Of a stretch of 64,000 bases of DNA, positions 53,201-61,619 are shown in pieces. The translations under genes and the position numbers were made by a program. The stretch comes from Corynebacterium sp. NML140438 (GTDB taxonomy: Bacteria > Actinomycetota > Actinomycetes > Mycobacteriales > Mycobacteriaceae). Position 1 is the stretch's first letter; the number at the start of each line of letters is the position of its first letter. Location: assembly GCF_001875725.1 (NCBI RefSeq), contig NZ_MLCQ01000017.1, positions 407,650 to 471,649 of the forward strand, written 5' to 3'. The notes beneath the pieces were generated by a model that was not told the DNA's origin, did no database searches, and was given only the letters and a program-made list of their open reading frames with translations.

Positions 53201-53280
53201 AGCGTGGCCAGGTCCTCGGCGGCGCGTGGACTGGTCAACCCGAGCTTCGCCGGGTTCGGCAGGGGTGCTGCTGCAGACAT
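50236..53280 (-). CDS. glnE: Bifunctional glutamine synthetase adenylyltransferase/deadenylylase
   Basis: Adenylylates and deadenylylates GlnA in response to nitrogen status. The 1,014-aa protein has two nucleotidyltransferase domains, each with the paired acidic motif: SDVDVIFVAE near 233 (deadenylylase half) and SDADVMVVAA near 735 (adenylylase half), and ELKLGSGGLRDVEF and KLGRGALADVEW as the associated GlnE signatures. ATG 53280 follows a strong AAGGAG; the longer frame to 53595 overlaps glnA2. glnA2 lies 16 bp upstream, so glnA2-glnE form an operon. Confidence 0.95.
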   Translation of the reverse strand: MSAAAPLPNPAKLGLTSPRAAEDLATLGITDGKVLAALADAGDPDLALNTLYRLHSALDDATSWDDVHTYLASDGQFRARLFALLGGSTALSDHLVAHPQHWRTLLEPLPGSEELFRTMLGTVDAVPVALEGDTASEDLTTPGTYRAGQEWASHSSATAPLREHYLTLMMRIAASDLASEVGYRDVTEYVTTLADAALTAALAVAIRETYGDDDPDSHLAIMAMGKCGARELNYISDVDVIFVAEPATARATKTASTVMQLGTACFFEVDANLRPEGKSGALVRTVDSHLAYYKRWAQTWEFQALLKARPMTGNAEVGQRYIAALRPLVWEASQRTSFVEDVQAMRRRVLEHVPKDLRERELKLGSGGLRDVEFAVQLLQLVHGRIDPSIRVKNTVDALQVLTDGGYIGREDGAKLIDAYEFLRLLEHRLQLTRFKRTHQLPRPDDAKALRWLARTSGFRTGPRATATEALRTRLKQVRFTVANLHERIFYRPLLSAVVNLSYGEATLSADAVKAQLAALGYRHPARAHDHLTALVKGTSRRAKLQAILLPSLMHWLGGTADPDAGLLNYRKLSEAAEDKNWFLRMLRDEGVVSQRLMQILGTSPYASELIIAAPEVVKLFGDGSSGPRLIEAASDQVEKAIVAAAGRYEDPDRAVSVARSLRRAELARIAAADLLGFMEVRQVCEELTYVWDAVLRAALAAEMRAQHEDPDRPAPARIAVIGMGRLGGAELGYGSDADVMVVAAANEGYDDHEATVWAAKVIEAMRARLAKPSADPPLEVDLGLRPEGRSGAVVRTVESYERYYTEWGEVWERQALLRAITIAGDRDLGADFLRVIDPVRYPPEGASQRDIREVRRIKARVDNERLPRGADRATHTKLGRGALADVEWTVQLLTMMHAHTHPALHTTSTLEALDYLADPDDDLPQVIAPQQARQLREAWLMATRARNAIVLVTGKRTDQLPAPGTQLGPVAGSAGYSPEHQQQFLEDYRRTTRRAYRVVEEVFWGEAPSLEFE

Positions 53281-53296
53281 GGTGCTCCTTAGTGGC

Positions 53297-54631
53297 TTAA
53301 AGGTCGATGCCGTGCTCGAGTTCCCACGGGGTGATCTGGTTGGTGTAGGCGTGGTACTCGTCCCACTTCGAGCGCAGGAAGAACTCGTAGACCTGCTCCC
53401 CGAGCACCTCCGCCATGAACTCGGAACGCTCCAGGTGGCGCAGCGCCTGGTCGAGCGAGTTCGGCAGGTCACGGTACCCCATCGCTCGGCGCTCGCGGCG
53501 GGTGAGGGCGAAGACGTCGTCGCGGGTTGGCTCGTCGAGCTCGTACTCGCCCTCGATGCCGCGCAGCCCCGCCGCGAGCACCGCCGCGTACGCAAGGTAC
53601 GGGTTGCAGGCGGAGTCCAGCGAGCGGACCTCGATGCGGCGAGAATCCGCCTTGTGCAGGCGGTAGGTGGGCACCCGCACCATCGCAGAGCGGTTCGATA
53701 TGCCCCACGTCGCCGCGGTCGGCGCCTCGGAACCGAACTGGAGGCGCTTATACGAGTTCACCCACTGGTTGGTCACCGCGGAGATCTCGTTGGCGTGCTC
53801 GATGATGCCCGCGATGAACTGCCTGCCGGTCTTGGACAGCGAAATCTCATCGTCCGGGTCGTGAAAGGCGTTGGTCTCCCCCTCCCACAGGGAGAAGTGG
53901 GTGTGCATGGCGGAGCCGTCCATGTCCGCAAAGGGCTTCGGCATGAACGTGGCGTGCACGCCGTTAGCCTCCGCGACGGTCTTCACGATGTAGCGGAACG
54001 TGACCACGTTATCTGCCATGGTCAGCGCGTCGGTATGCCGTAGGTCGATCTCCTGCTGGCCTGCGCTGGCCTCGTGGTGGGAAAACTCGGTGACAATGCC
54101 CATGTATTCCAGCGCGGCGATCGTCTGGCGGCGCAGCTTCGGCGCCTCGTTGCGCTTCGCCTGGTCGAAGTAGCCGCCCATGTCCGCCGGCACCGGGTCC
54201 TCTCCCGGCGTGTGCTGTTTGAGCACGTAGTACTCGATTTCGGGGCTGGCGTTGAACTCGAATCCGAGTTCGCGCGCGTGCGTCATTTGGCGGCGCAGCA
54301 CCTGGCGCGGGTCCGCGTAGAGCGGGTCGCCGTCCGGCATGGTGATGTCGCAGAACATGCGGGCGGTCTGCAGGCCGGTGTCTTCGTCGAACGGCAGGGG
54401 TTGGAAGGTGGAGGGGTCCGGGCGCAACAGCGTGTCCGACTCGGAGATGCGGGAGAAACCCTCGATGGAGGAGCCGTCGAAGCCCACGCCTTCGTCGAAG
54501 GCTGCCTCGAGCTCGGCGGGGCTCATCATGACGGTTTTCAGGGATCCGAAGATGTCGGTAAACCACAGGCGGATGAACGCGATGTCCCGCTGCTCAACCA
54601 TGCGAAGTACGTTTTCCTGTTGCGTGTCCAT
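53297..54631 (-). CDS. glnA2: Glutamine synthetase paralogue GlnA2
   Basis: 444-aa type I GS homologue with GVGFDGSSIEGF near 48, ASAGQQEIDLRH near 205 and NRSAMVRVPTYR near 320. The adenylylation site of GlnA1 ([10 protein letters not shown]) is not present: the corresponding segment reads FALTRRERRAMGYRDLP, so GlnE is not expected to modify it. C. glutamicum GlnA2 is not essential for glutamine synthesis. Relatives act on gamma-glutamylpolyamines, but specificity cannot be told here. Start 54631 follows TAGGGT by 8 nt. Confidence 0.93.
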   Translation of the reverse strand: MDTQQENVLRMVEQRDIAFIRLWFTDIFGSLKTVMMSPAELEAAFDEGVGFDGSSIEGFSRISESDTLLRPDPSTFQPLPFDEDTGLQTARMFCDITMPDGDPLYADPRQVLRRQMTHARELGFEFNASPEIEYYVLKQHTPGEDPVPADMGGYFDQAKRNEAPKLRRQTIAALEYMGIVTEFSHHEASAGQQEIDLRHTDALTMADNVVTFRYIVKTVAEANGVHATFMPKPFADMDGSAMHTHFSLWEGETNAFHDPDDEISLSKTGRQFIAGIIEHANEISAVTNQWVNSYKRLQFGSEAPTAATWGISNRSAMVRVPTYRLHKADSRRIEVRSLDSACNPYLAYAAVLAAGLRGIEGEYELDEPTRDDVFALTRRERRAMGYRDLPNSLDQALRHLERSEFMAEVLGEQVYEFFLRSKWDEYHAYTNQITPWELEHGIDL

Positions 54632-54639
54632 AGTGTTGT

Positions 54640-54645
54640 ACCCTA
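54640..54645 (-). promoter_or_regulatory. -10 hexamer of glnA2
   Basis: TAGGGT ends 8 nt before the ATG at 54631; leaderless inferred. Confidence 0.5.
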
Positions 54646-54737
54646 CTGCGCCCGCGGCCGTGGCGTCGCGAAAGCGGGCAGGCGCGTTAGACTTTGCGGT
54701 GACCGCACATGCTTCGCGTTGAAAGTAGGGCTTTGCC

Positions 54738-56297
54738 GTGGCCGCACCACATGAGTTCGTAGAAATTGAGATCAAGTTAGCTGTCGACGATTCCACCGCC
54801 GTCCCCGATCTGCGCCAGCTGCCGGGGGTGTCCGCGCTTGCGAACACGAGCCACCAGCAGCTCTCGGCAATTTACTACGACACTGCTGACCTGCGCCTGA
54901 CGCGCGAGAAGATCACGCTGCGCCGCCGCACGGGTGGCCCGGATGACGGCTGGCACATGAAGATCCCGGCAGGTCAGGGCCGCACGGAGCTGCGCTGGCC
55001 ACTCGGAGACCCCAACACGGTTCCTCAGGAGCTTGTCGACGCCGTCCGTGCCATCGTGCGCCACCATCCCCTGCAGCCGATCGCGCAGGTGGACAACCAC
55101 CGCGTGGAGACCATCCTCGCCGATGCGGACGGCCAGCCCGTCGCCGAGTTTTGCGACGACCACGTCTCCGCCCGCTCGCTGTTGCCGGGAGGTTCGAGCA
55201 CGTCCTGGCGCGAGTGGGAACTCGAGCTCACGGAGCAGGTTGCGGGCACCGACGCCGGTGCGTCGCTGCTGCGCCAGGCGGAGCGCTACCTGCTTGCTTC
55301 TGGCGCCCGCCCGTCTGCTTCGCCGTCGAAGCTGACCTCCGCGCTCGGGGACTCATTGGGCAAGGCTCCCCTGCCGCCGCACCTTCGCGAGGCGCACCTG
55401 CCCGCGGATTCCCCACTGCACACGCTGCTTAAATCCGTGCGCGAGCTTCGCGACGCCATCGTCCACGGCGACCGTGCCGTGCGCGCCAACCAGCCGGATT
55501 CAGTACACCAGCAGCGCGTGGCCATCCGGAAGCTGCGCTCCATCCTGCACACCTTCGACGGGCTCGTCGAGGGGGATGCGTTTTCGAAGATCGAGAAGGA
55601 ACTCAAGCATGTCGCGGGTGTGCTCGGGGTCGCGCGCGACGCCGAGGTGGTCCACGCCCGCTGGCTGCAGCTGTTGGACACGGACGACTCCGACTTAATC
55701 GGCGAGGTTGCCGCCACGCACCTGCGCGAGGACATGCACCGCGCGTACACGCTCGCGCACCAAGACGTGGTAGAGCTGTGCAATAGCGATGCCTACCTTG
55801 CGCTTCTCGACGCCATCGACGAGCTCATCGCGAACCCACCAAGTGTGCACGAGGACATCGAAGACAGTGGCAAGGTCGACGAGATCCTCACCCGCCACGT
55901 GCGCAAGGCGTATAAGAAGTTGAAGAAGCGCCACGCCAAGGTCGACGACCGCTACCACGACACGTCCCTGCCTCGCACCAAGCGCGAGGCCTACGTGCAC
56001 GACGTGCGCAAGGCCGCCAAGCGACTGCGTTACGCCGCAGCCGCCACGGGCGACCCGAAGTTGAAGCGCCTCGTCAAGGCCTGCAAGCGCCTACAATCCA
56101 TGCTTGGCGACTTCGAGGACTGCGCCACCTCACGCGAAGAACTCCTCGTGCTTGCGGACATCGCACGCCAGCGCGACGAGGATGTCTTCGCCTACGGCAT
56201 GTGCTTCCAGCGCGAACTCCGCGACGGCGAAAAGGCGCTGCGCGGCTACTTCGGCGCAGTGCGCGAGGTAAAGAAGGCCGCGCAGAGGGCCCTGTAG
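54738..56297 (+). CDS. CYTH-CHAD domain protein
   Basis: 519-aa two-domain protein. N-terminal CYTH (inorganic triphosphatase family) has the signature EIEIK at residues 9-13 and alternating charged strands KITLRRRTGG; the C-terminal CHAD half (about 220-519) is helical with repeated conserved His/Lys/Arg (HQQRVAIRKLRSILHTF, HDVRKAAKRLRYAA), which binds polyphosphate. Likely acts on or at polyphosphate granules; the enzymatic activity is not certain. GTG start at 54738 opposite glnA2. Confidence 0.88.
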   Translation: MAAPHEFVEIEIKLAVDDSTAVPDLRQLPGVSALANTSHQQLSAIYYDTADLRLTREKITLRRRTGGPDDGWHMKIPAGQGRTELRWPLGDPNTVPQELVDAVRAIVRHHPLQPIAQVDNHRVETILADADGQPVAEFCDDHVSARSLLPGGSSTSWREWELELTEQVAGTDAGASLLRQAERYLLASGARPSASPSKLTSALGDSLGKAPLPPHLREAHLPADSPLHTLLKSVRELRDAIVHGDRAVRANQPDSVHQQRVAIRKLRSILHTFDGLVEGDAFSKIEKELKHVAGVLGVARDAEVVHARWLQLLDTDDSDLIGEVAATHLREDMHRAYTLAHQDVVELCNSDAYLALLDAIDELIANPPSVHEDIEDSGKVDEILTRHVRKAYKKLKKRHAKVDDRYHDTSLPRTKREAYVHDVRKAAKRLRYAAAATGDPKLKRLVKACKRLQSMLGDFEDCATSREELLVLADIARQRDEDVFAYGMCFQRELRDGEKALRGYFGAVREVKKAAQRAL

Positions 56298-56327
56298 GCC
56301 TTGTAAGTCTTGTACGTGCGGTAGGCG

Positions 56328-56531
56328 CTACTTCTCCCAGGAAGGCGGGGTACCCCAGTTGTCCTCGGCGGCGTCTTCGGCGTCCGCCTGCTGGTTGCGC
56401 GCGGCGGCGATGCGCAGGGCGTCCTCGGCTTCCTCCCGCGTTTTGTAGGGGCCCATGCGGTTTTCCCAGGACTGCACTTTGCCCTCGGTGATCTCGCCGG
56501 TGGTCGGGTTGTAGTAGAAGTTTCCGCTCAT
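56328..56531 (-). CDS. Small conserved hypothetical protein (SPOR-like)
   Basis: 67-aa protein MSGNFYYNPTTGEI... with GPYKTREEAEDALRIAA, an alpha-beta element seen in SPOR-like domains of actinobacterial small proteins. Acidic, soluble. The start at 56531 follows TAAGGT by 7 nt. Divergent from the GalK-like gene. Function unknown. Confidence 0.75.
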   Translation of the reverse strand: MSGNFYYNPTTGEITEGKVQSWENRMGPYKTREEAEDALRIAAARNQQADAEDAAEDNWGTPPSWEK

Positions 56532-56538
56532 GGCGCCC

Positions 56539-56560
56539 ACCTTAGCGCCACGGGTATGGT
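56539..56560. promoter_or_regulatory. Divergent -10 hexamers of the 67-aa and GalK-like genes
   Basis: Minus-strand TAAGGT (56539-56544) ends 7 nt before the 67-aa start; plus-strand TATGGT (56555-56560) ends 8 nt before the ATG at 56569. Confidence 0.45.
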
Positions 56561-56568
56561 TGTGCCCT

Positions 56569-57762
56569 ATGAATGTCCAACAGGAGATGCGTGCTGCGCA
56601 TGCCCATCACGCTGGCTGCGCCCCCGACCACGTTGCTTCCGCGCCGGCAACGGTGCTGGTGGCTGGTGATGGCGTCGATAGTTATGGCGGGGCGAGCATC
56701 ATCGGGCTTGCCCAGCAGCGGGCGTGCGCCGCGGTGAGCCGTAGGTCGGACGATGTCATTTCGCTCCAGTTCACGCGTGCCGACGGCCAGGTCCTTGCCG
56801 CGACCAGCACGCTGTCGGCGCTTAACGCCCCCACCGGGGGCAGCGAGGAGGCGCAGCTCGCGCACCGGATTACGGGTCTGATCCACACGCTTATCCACCG
56901 CCAGGTCCTCTCCCGCGAGACCACGGGGATGGATATCTCGGTGGTCTCCCACGTGCCGCACGGTGTTGGCCTCGGCGAGATTGCCGCCGCGGAAGCCGCC
57001 ATCACGTTGGCGTGCGCCGGCGCCCACGACGACATCGACGCCCCTCCCCTACGCACGAAGCTGGCGGACGTCTGCGCACAGTCCGCGACCGCCTACGCCA
57101 CGTCCAGCCCGCTGAAGGCACGCTACACCGCGGCGCTTCGCGGCCACGGCACCACGCTGAACCTGGTAGAGCAGGCGGATGGCTCGGTCACGCAGGTCAC
57201 CCACCCGGAGCGCCTTGGCCTGCGGATGTTCGTGGTGGCCAAGGAGCAGGCACCGCAGCCGGATGCGTACGCGGAGTCGATGCGTCGGCGCCAGGAGTTC
57301 ATCGAGACTGCAGCCGCGAACTTCGGCGTTGCCTCGCTGCGGCAGCTGCCGGATGCGACCGCGCGCGTCGTCCAGTGGGTGGAGGCCCGCCACACCGTTG
57401 GCGATAGCTCAGCGCCGGATCCGCAACGCGCCCGCGAGGTGCTGCAGCGCTGCGAGGACGAAACGGCACGCGCACTGGGTGCAGCGCAGGCGTTGCGCTC
57501 GCAGCAGATCGATGCGCTTGTCCGAGCGCTGCACCCCCACGCCGGCGACGCCGCCGACGAGGCCCTGGCAACCCCGGCGCTGCTGGGCCAGCTTGCGTGC
57601 GAATGCGGAGCGGGCGTCGCAAGGCCGGCCGCACCTGGGGTCTCCCAATCGGTGCTGGCGCTGGTGCCGGCGTCGAAAGCCGAAAACTTTACCTCCCGGA
57701 TGGAGGAACACCTGCTGGTCATCCCGGTCACGACGGGTGAGGTTGGCAGGATCGAAGTGTAA
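56569..57762 (+). CDS. Galactokinase-like GHMP protein with altered motifs
   Basis: 397-aa protein placed where C. glutamicum has galK (cg2449). Only traces of galactokinase motifs remain: APATVLVAGDGVDSYGG near 40 replaces GRVNLIGEHTDYNGG, and PHGVGLGEIAAAEAA near 140 replaces the ATP-loop PxGxGLSSSAA, so the serines that hold the phosphates are lost. A C-terminal VSQSVLALVP block is near the usual motif 3 position. It may be a catalytically weak or repurposed GHMP protein. Start 56569 is set by TATGGT 8 nt upstream. Stop ends 1 bp before the rnpB 3' end. Confidence 0.75.
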   Translation: MNVQQEMRAAHAHHAGCAPDHVASAPATVLVAGDGVDSYGGASIIGLAQQRACAAVSRRSDDVISLQFTRADGQVLAATSTLSALNAPTGGSEEAQLAHRITGLIHTLIHRQVLSRETTGMDISVVSHVPHGVGLGEIAAAEAAITLACAGAHDDIDAPPLRTKLADVCAQSATAYATSSPLKARYTAALRGHGTTLNLVEQADGSVTQVTHPERLGLRMFVVAKEQAPQPDAYAESMRRRQEFIETAAANFGVASLRQLPDATARVVQWVEARHTVGDSSAPDPQRAREVLQRCEDETARALGAAQALRSQQIDALVRALHPHAGDAADEALATPALLGQLACECGAGVARPAAPGVSQSVLALVPASKAENFTSRMEEHLLVIPVTTGEVGRIEV

Positions 57763-57763
57763 G

Positions 57764-58186
<423 letters not shown>

Positions 58187-58221
58187 ACTGTGCCACTCTA
58201 CAACACGGCAGCCGGTGCGCT

Positions 58222-59385
58222 TTATTTTCGGTGGTGGGCGACGTCGTTGACGCAGCGCACCACGCCCATCTCCCCGTAGAACTCCACTACAGAAATCGAC
58301 GCCAAGTCCAAAAACAGGTGCTTGAACACCTCGGCGCTCACGTTCAGCCCCTGGCGGATCATCGACTTGATCGGTGTGGTGTGCGCCACCAACAGGATGG
58401 TCTTTCCCTCGTAGCGTTCCTGGACGCGCAGCCGGGCGCGGGTGACGCGGCGGTGCAGCGAGGCCAGCGACTCGCCGTTCGGCGGCGCGGTGGCGGCGGA
58501 GGCCTGCCACGCCTCGAACTCCTCGGGGTAGCGCTGCTGCGCGTCCTGCCTGCTAAGCGCCTCGAAGTCTCCGAAGTCCACCTCGCGGAAGCCATCCTCG
58601 GTAACGATGTCCTCGCGCGCAATCCCAAGCGCATCCGCGCAGGCCTGCGCGGTTTGCTGGGCGCGGGCCTGCGGGGAGGCAACGATCACGTCGATGTGCC
58701 CCATCCCGGCCAGCGCAGCCGCGGCCCGGCGCGCCTGAGCCTGGCCAATGTCGGTCAGCGATGGGTTGGCCTGACCACTGTAGACGCCGCCGGCGGAGTG
58801 CACGGTTTGGCCGTGCCGCAGCAGCACGAAGCGGGTGCGCGGGGCGTCGGTGCCGGACCAATGGCCGGGGCTGGCGGTCTCGTGGGGCTGCGCCTCTTTT
58901 GGTGCCGCCGCAGCCGCCTGCTTCGACGCTTGCTCGGCCGCCTGCTTCGGAGCCTCGTGCGCAACGAGGCCCTTTTTGCCCTTCGCGGCGGCGTCCATGG
59001 CCACGTTGGACAGCTCGTCCGCCTTCTTGTTCTTGGCGCGGGGCACCCACGTGTACGTCACCTTGGTGCACGTGCGCGCGAGCTGCTTTGCCTGCAGCGC
59101 GAGCTGCTGCATGTCGGGGTGCTTGATCTTCCAGCGCCCGTTCATCTGCTCGACCACGAGCTTGGAGTCCATAGACACGGCGACCTCGTCGGCGCCGGCG
59201 TCGATGGCGGCCTTCAGGCCCTCGATGAGCCCGTGGTACTCAGCGACGTTGTTCGTGGACTTTTTTCCAACCGCGTAGACGACTTCCGCCAGGGTTTCCC
59301 CGTCCGGGCCGTAGACGACGGCGCCGCTTCCGGCGACGCCGGGGTTGCCGCGGGAGCCGCCGTCGCAAAACATGGATACCTTCAT
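58222..59385 (-). CDS. RNase HI - histidine phosphatase fusion
   Basis: 387-aa bifunctional protein (Rv2228c type). N-terminal RNase HI domain (1-135) has DGGSRGNPG, NVAEYHGL and MDSKL with the acidic residues of the active site. An Ala/Gln/Lys-rich linker follows, then a histidine phosphatase domain beginning LLRHGQTVHS near 190 with the second His in VAHTTPIK. In mycobacteria the phosphatase half acts as alpha-ribazole phosphatase (CobC-like). Start 59385 is the RNase H methionine; an upstream extension to 59541 overlaps the zinc-ribbon gene and is not used. Confidence 0.92.
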   Translation of the reverse strand: MKVSMFCDGGSRGNPGVAGSGAVVYGPDGETLAEVVYAVGKKSTNNVAEYHGLIEGLKAAIDAGADEVAVSMDSKLVVEQMNGRWKIKHPDMQQLALQAKQLARTCTKVTYTWVPRAKNKKADELSNVAMDAAAKGKKGLVAHEAPKQAAEQASKQAAAAAPKEAQPHETASPGHWSGTDAPRTRFVLLRHGQTVHSAGGVYSGQANPSLTDIGQAQARRAAAALAGMGHIDVIVASPQARAQQTAQACADALGIAREDIVTEDGFREVDFGDFEALSRQDAQQRYPEEFEAWQASAATAPPNGESLASLHRRVTRARLRVQERYEGKTILLVAHTTPIKSMIRQGLNVSAEVFKHLFLDLASISVVEFYGEMGVVRCVNDVAHHRK

Positions 59386-59389
59386 GGGC

Positions 59390-60073
59390 TTACTCCTGTA
59401 CCTGGGTGCGCACGAGCAGTGTGCCGCAGTTCGGGCACATCGGGACCTCGTCGGCCGGGGTGGCGTTGACCTGGTTGCGCTCGGTGGCGGGCAGCGCGAT
59501 GAAGCAGCCGTTGCAGGTGCGGCCGTTGAACGCGGCGGCACCGATTTCGTCGTAGGCCTCGAGGACGTCTGCGGGCAGCTGGTTGCGCAGCGCCTCGGTG
59601 TCTACGCGCTCGCGTGCTGGCAGCGCGTCGACGGCGCGCTGTGCGGCCTCAACCTGGCGCTCAAGCCCGTCAAGGCGCGCCCCGTGGTTGTCGCGGTTGT
59701 TGCGCAGCGCTGCGATCTCGTTGTGGGCCTCCTTCAGCTCGTACTGCAGGTCCGCGATGCGCGACTTCGTGGTGTAACGGTCGTGCTGCAGGTCCTTGCG
59801 GCGCTCTTCGTCCGTCTCGGCGCCGAGCATGCGTTTGTTGTCCAGGTCGCGGCGCTTGAGCTTGCGCTCGTCCTCCTGGATGCGCAGGATCTCCAGCTCC
59901 ATGTCGTCGACCGCGAGCTGCGCCGCGGACGCCGCGCCGCGCATGCGCTCAAGCTCCTCGGTGAGGCGCTGCAGCTCCTTTTCCTCTTCGCGCACGACGT
60001 CGGGGTGGGCGGCCTGGCGGTCAGCCTTGGCAAGATTCAGTAGTACCTGCTGGAGTTCTACGGCAAGTTTCAC
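59390..60073 (-). CDS. Coiled-coil zinc-ribbon protein
   Basis: 227-aa protein of the family next to Nif3 in actinobacteria (Rv2229c type). Residues 1-150 form long alpha-helical coiled coils (EEEKELQRLTEELERMRG), and the C-terminus is a C4 zinc ribbon with CNGC near 194 and CPNC near 215. Probably binds nucleic acid or protein partners; function unknown. GTG 60073 is chosen because the coiled coil starts there and AAGGAG lies about 13 nt upstream. It is the middle gene of Nif3 - zinc ribbon - RNase HI. Confidence 0.88.
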   Translation of the reverse strand: MKLAVELQQVLLNLAKADRQAAHPDVVREEEKELQRLTEELERMRGAASAAQLAVDDMELEILRIQEDERKLKRRDLDNKRMLGAETDEERRKDLQHDRYTTKSRIADLQYELKEAHNEIAALRNNRDNHGARLDGLERQVEAAQRAVDALPARERVDTEALRNQLPADVLEAYDEIGAAAFNGRTCNGCFIALPATERNQVNATPADEVPMCPNCGTLLVRTQVQE

Positions 60074-60090
60074 GGGGAAGCACTGCTCCT

Positions 60091-60936
60091 TTACTTGGCT
60101 TGATTCGGGTGGGCGGAAACGGTCCATGGGTCCGTGCGCACGGGGATGATGCACGTTTCTACGCCTAGCGGGTTCACGATACCCTCTACCTGCTGCGTCC
60201 ACGGAAATTCACTGGCCCAGTGCGCGGTATCGATCACAGCGGGTCCGCCTGCGCGCAGGTGTTCGTCGACTGGGTGGTGGCGCAGGTCGGAGGTGACGTA
60301 GACGTCGACGCCGAGCGCCCGCGCGTCGTCGAGGAAGCTGTCACCCGAGCCGGAGGAGACGGCGACGGTGCGCACTATCTGCTCGGGGTCGCCGGCGGCG
60401 CGCACGCCCCACACGGTCTCTGGCAGGGCGTCGGCCACGCGCTGGGTGAACTCGCGCAGGGTCATGGGTTCAGGCAGGGTGCCCACTCGTCCAAGGCCAG
60501 TGGCTCGCTCGAGTGCCCCCGGCGTATCGACGTCCACATCCCCCACCGGGCGAATCGGCCTGCCGGGGCGAATCCCGACGAGCTCCGCCAACTTGTCATT
60601 CACACCCGGGCGTGCCGAGTCCGCGTTCGTATGCGCCGCGAACAACGCGCAGCCGCCACGGATCAGCGTGTGTACAACCTTGCCCTTCGGCGTGTTCGCC
60701 GCAACCGAGTGCACCCCGCGCAGCAGCAACGGGTGGTGAACTACCAGCATGTCCGCGCCTTCCTCCAGCGCGCGCTCCACCACGCTCATCGTGCAGTCCA
60801 GGGCGAACGCCACCTTGTGCACGGGCTCGTCCGGGTCGCCGCAAATCAGGCCGACCTGGTCCCAGCTTTCGGCGAGTTCGGGCGGGTAGGCGGCCTCGAG
60901 TGCCGTCACAATGTCTCCTACAGTCTTCGTCGTCAT
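60091..60936 (-). CDS. Nif3-like dinuclear metal protein
   Basis: 281-aa NGG1-interacting-factor-3 family protein (GTP cyclohydrolase type 2 fold). Metal-binding stretches: ADMLVVHHPLLL near 60, HTNADSARPG near 100, and the C-terminal ASEFPWTQQ region. It lacks the middle insertion of longer family members. Starts at 60936, 7 nt after TAGGCT. Followed after 18 bp by the zinc-ribbon gene. Enzymatic function is unproven. Confidence 0.88.
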   Translation of the reverse strand: MTTKTVGDIVTALEAAYPPELAESWDQVGLICGDPDEPVHKVAFALDCTMSVVERALEEGADMLVVHHPLLLRGVHSVAANTPKGKVVHTLIRGGCALFAAHTNADSARPGVNDKLAELVGIRPGRPIRPVGDVDVDTPGALERATGLGRVGTLPEPMTLREFTQRVADALPETVWGVRAAGDPEQIVRTVAVSSGSGDSFLDDARALGVDVYVTSDLRHHPVDEHLRAGGPAVIDTAHWASEFPWTQQVEGIVNPLGVETCIIPVRTDPWTVSAHPNQAK

Positions 60937-60943
60937 GGCAACT

Positions 60944-60949
60944 AGCCTA
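60944..60949 (-). promoter_or_regulatory. -10 hexamer of the Nif3 gene
   Basis: TAGGCT ends 7 nt before the ATG at 60936. On the plus strand the same palindrome gives TAGCCT 11 nt before the HAD-gene ATG at 60960. Confidence 0.45.
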
Positions 60950-60959
60950 CAAACCTGGA

Positions 60960-61619
60960 ATGCTGGTGGGCGTGACACTCCAAACAAACCGCCCGACCAT
61001 GCTCTTTGACGTCGACGGCACCATCCTCGACTCCTTCCCAGGAATCCGCGAAGGCTTCCTGCGGGGGCTCGCCGCCATCGACGTCGCCCCGCCCAACGAA
61101 GCGTTCATCGCCAAGATCCCGGGGCCACCCATGCGGGAATCCTACGAGAAGGCCGGGTGCACACCCGCACAAGTCGACGCCGCGATGCAGGTCTACTCCG
61201 ACTTCATGAGCACCGACGGCTGGCAGCAGTTCACCGTCTTCGACGGCATGGCCGAACTGATCGCCCAGCTTGATCGGGATGGGTTCCGGGTGGGCACGGC
61301 GACGTCCAAAAGCGAAACCTTCGCCGAACTCGCGCTGAAGCGCGCGGGCATCTGGCCACACCTGGACTTCCTCGGCGCAGCCGACCACGAGCGCGGCCGC
61401 AGCACCAAAATCGCCGTGCTGGAGTACGTCCACGACACCTTCGCGCCGAAACACCCCATCATGGTCGGCGACCGCACCCACGACTTCACGGGTGCCACCC
61501 ACTTCGACATCCCATCCATCGCCGTGACCTGGGGCTACGGTGACGCGGCGGAGTGGGCGCAGGCCACCCACACCGCACACACCCCAACCGAGCTTAAGGA
61601 AATCCTCTATGCATATTGA
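60960..61619 (+). CDS. HAD-superfamily phosphatase (PtkA-like)
   Basis: 219-aa HAD hydrolase with LFDVDGTILDS near 18 (nucleophile Asp), TATSKS motif II near 112 and GDRTHDFTGA motif III near 176. Its position next to ptpA and SURF1 equals Rv2232 (PtkA), a HAD-fold protein with reported tyrosine kinase activity in mycobacteria; a simple phosphoglycolate phosphatase-like role is the alternative. The start is ambiguous between ATG 60960 and GTG 60972. It overlaps ptpA by 11 bp. Confidence 0.85.
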   Translation: MLVGVTLQTNRPTMLFDVDGTILDSFPGIREGFLRGLAAIDVAPPNEAFIAKIPGPPMRESYEKAGCTPAQVDAAMQVYSDFMSTDGWQQFTVFDGMAELIAQLDRDGFRVGTATSKSETFAELALKRAGIWPHLDFLGAADHERGRSTKIAVLEYVHDTFAPKHPIMVGDRTHDFTGATHFDIPSIAVTWGYGDAAEWAQATHTAHTPTELKEILYAY

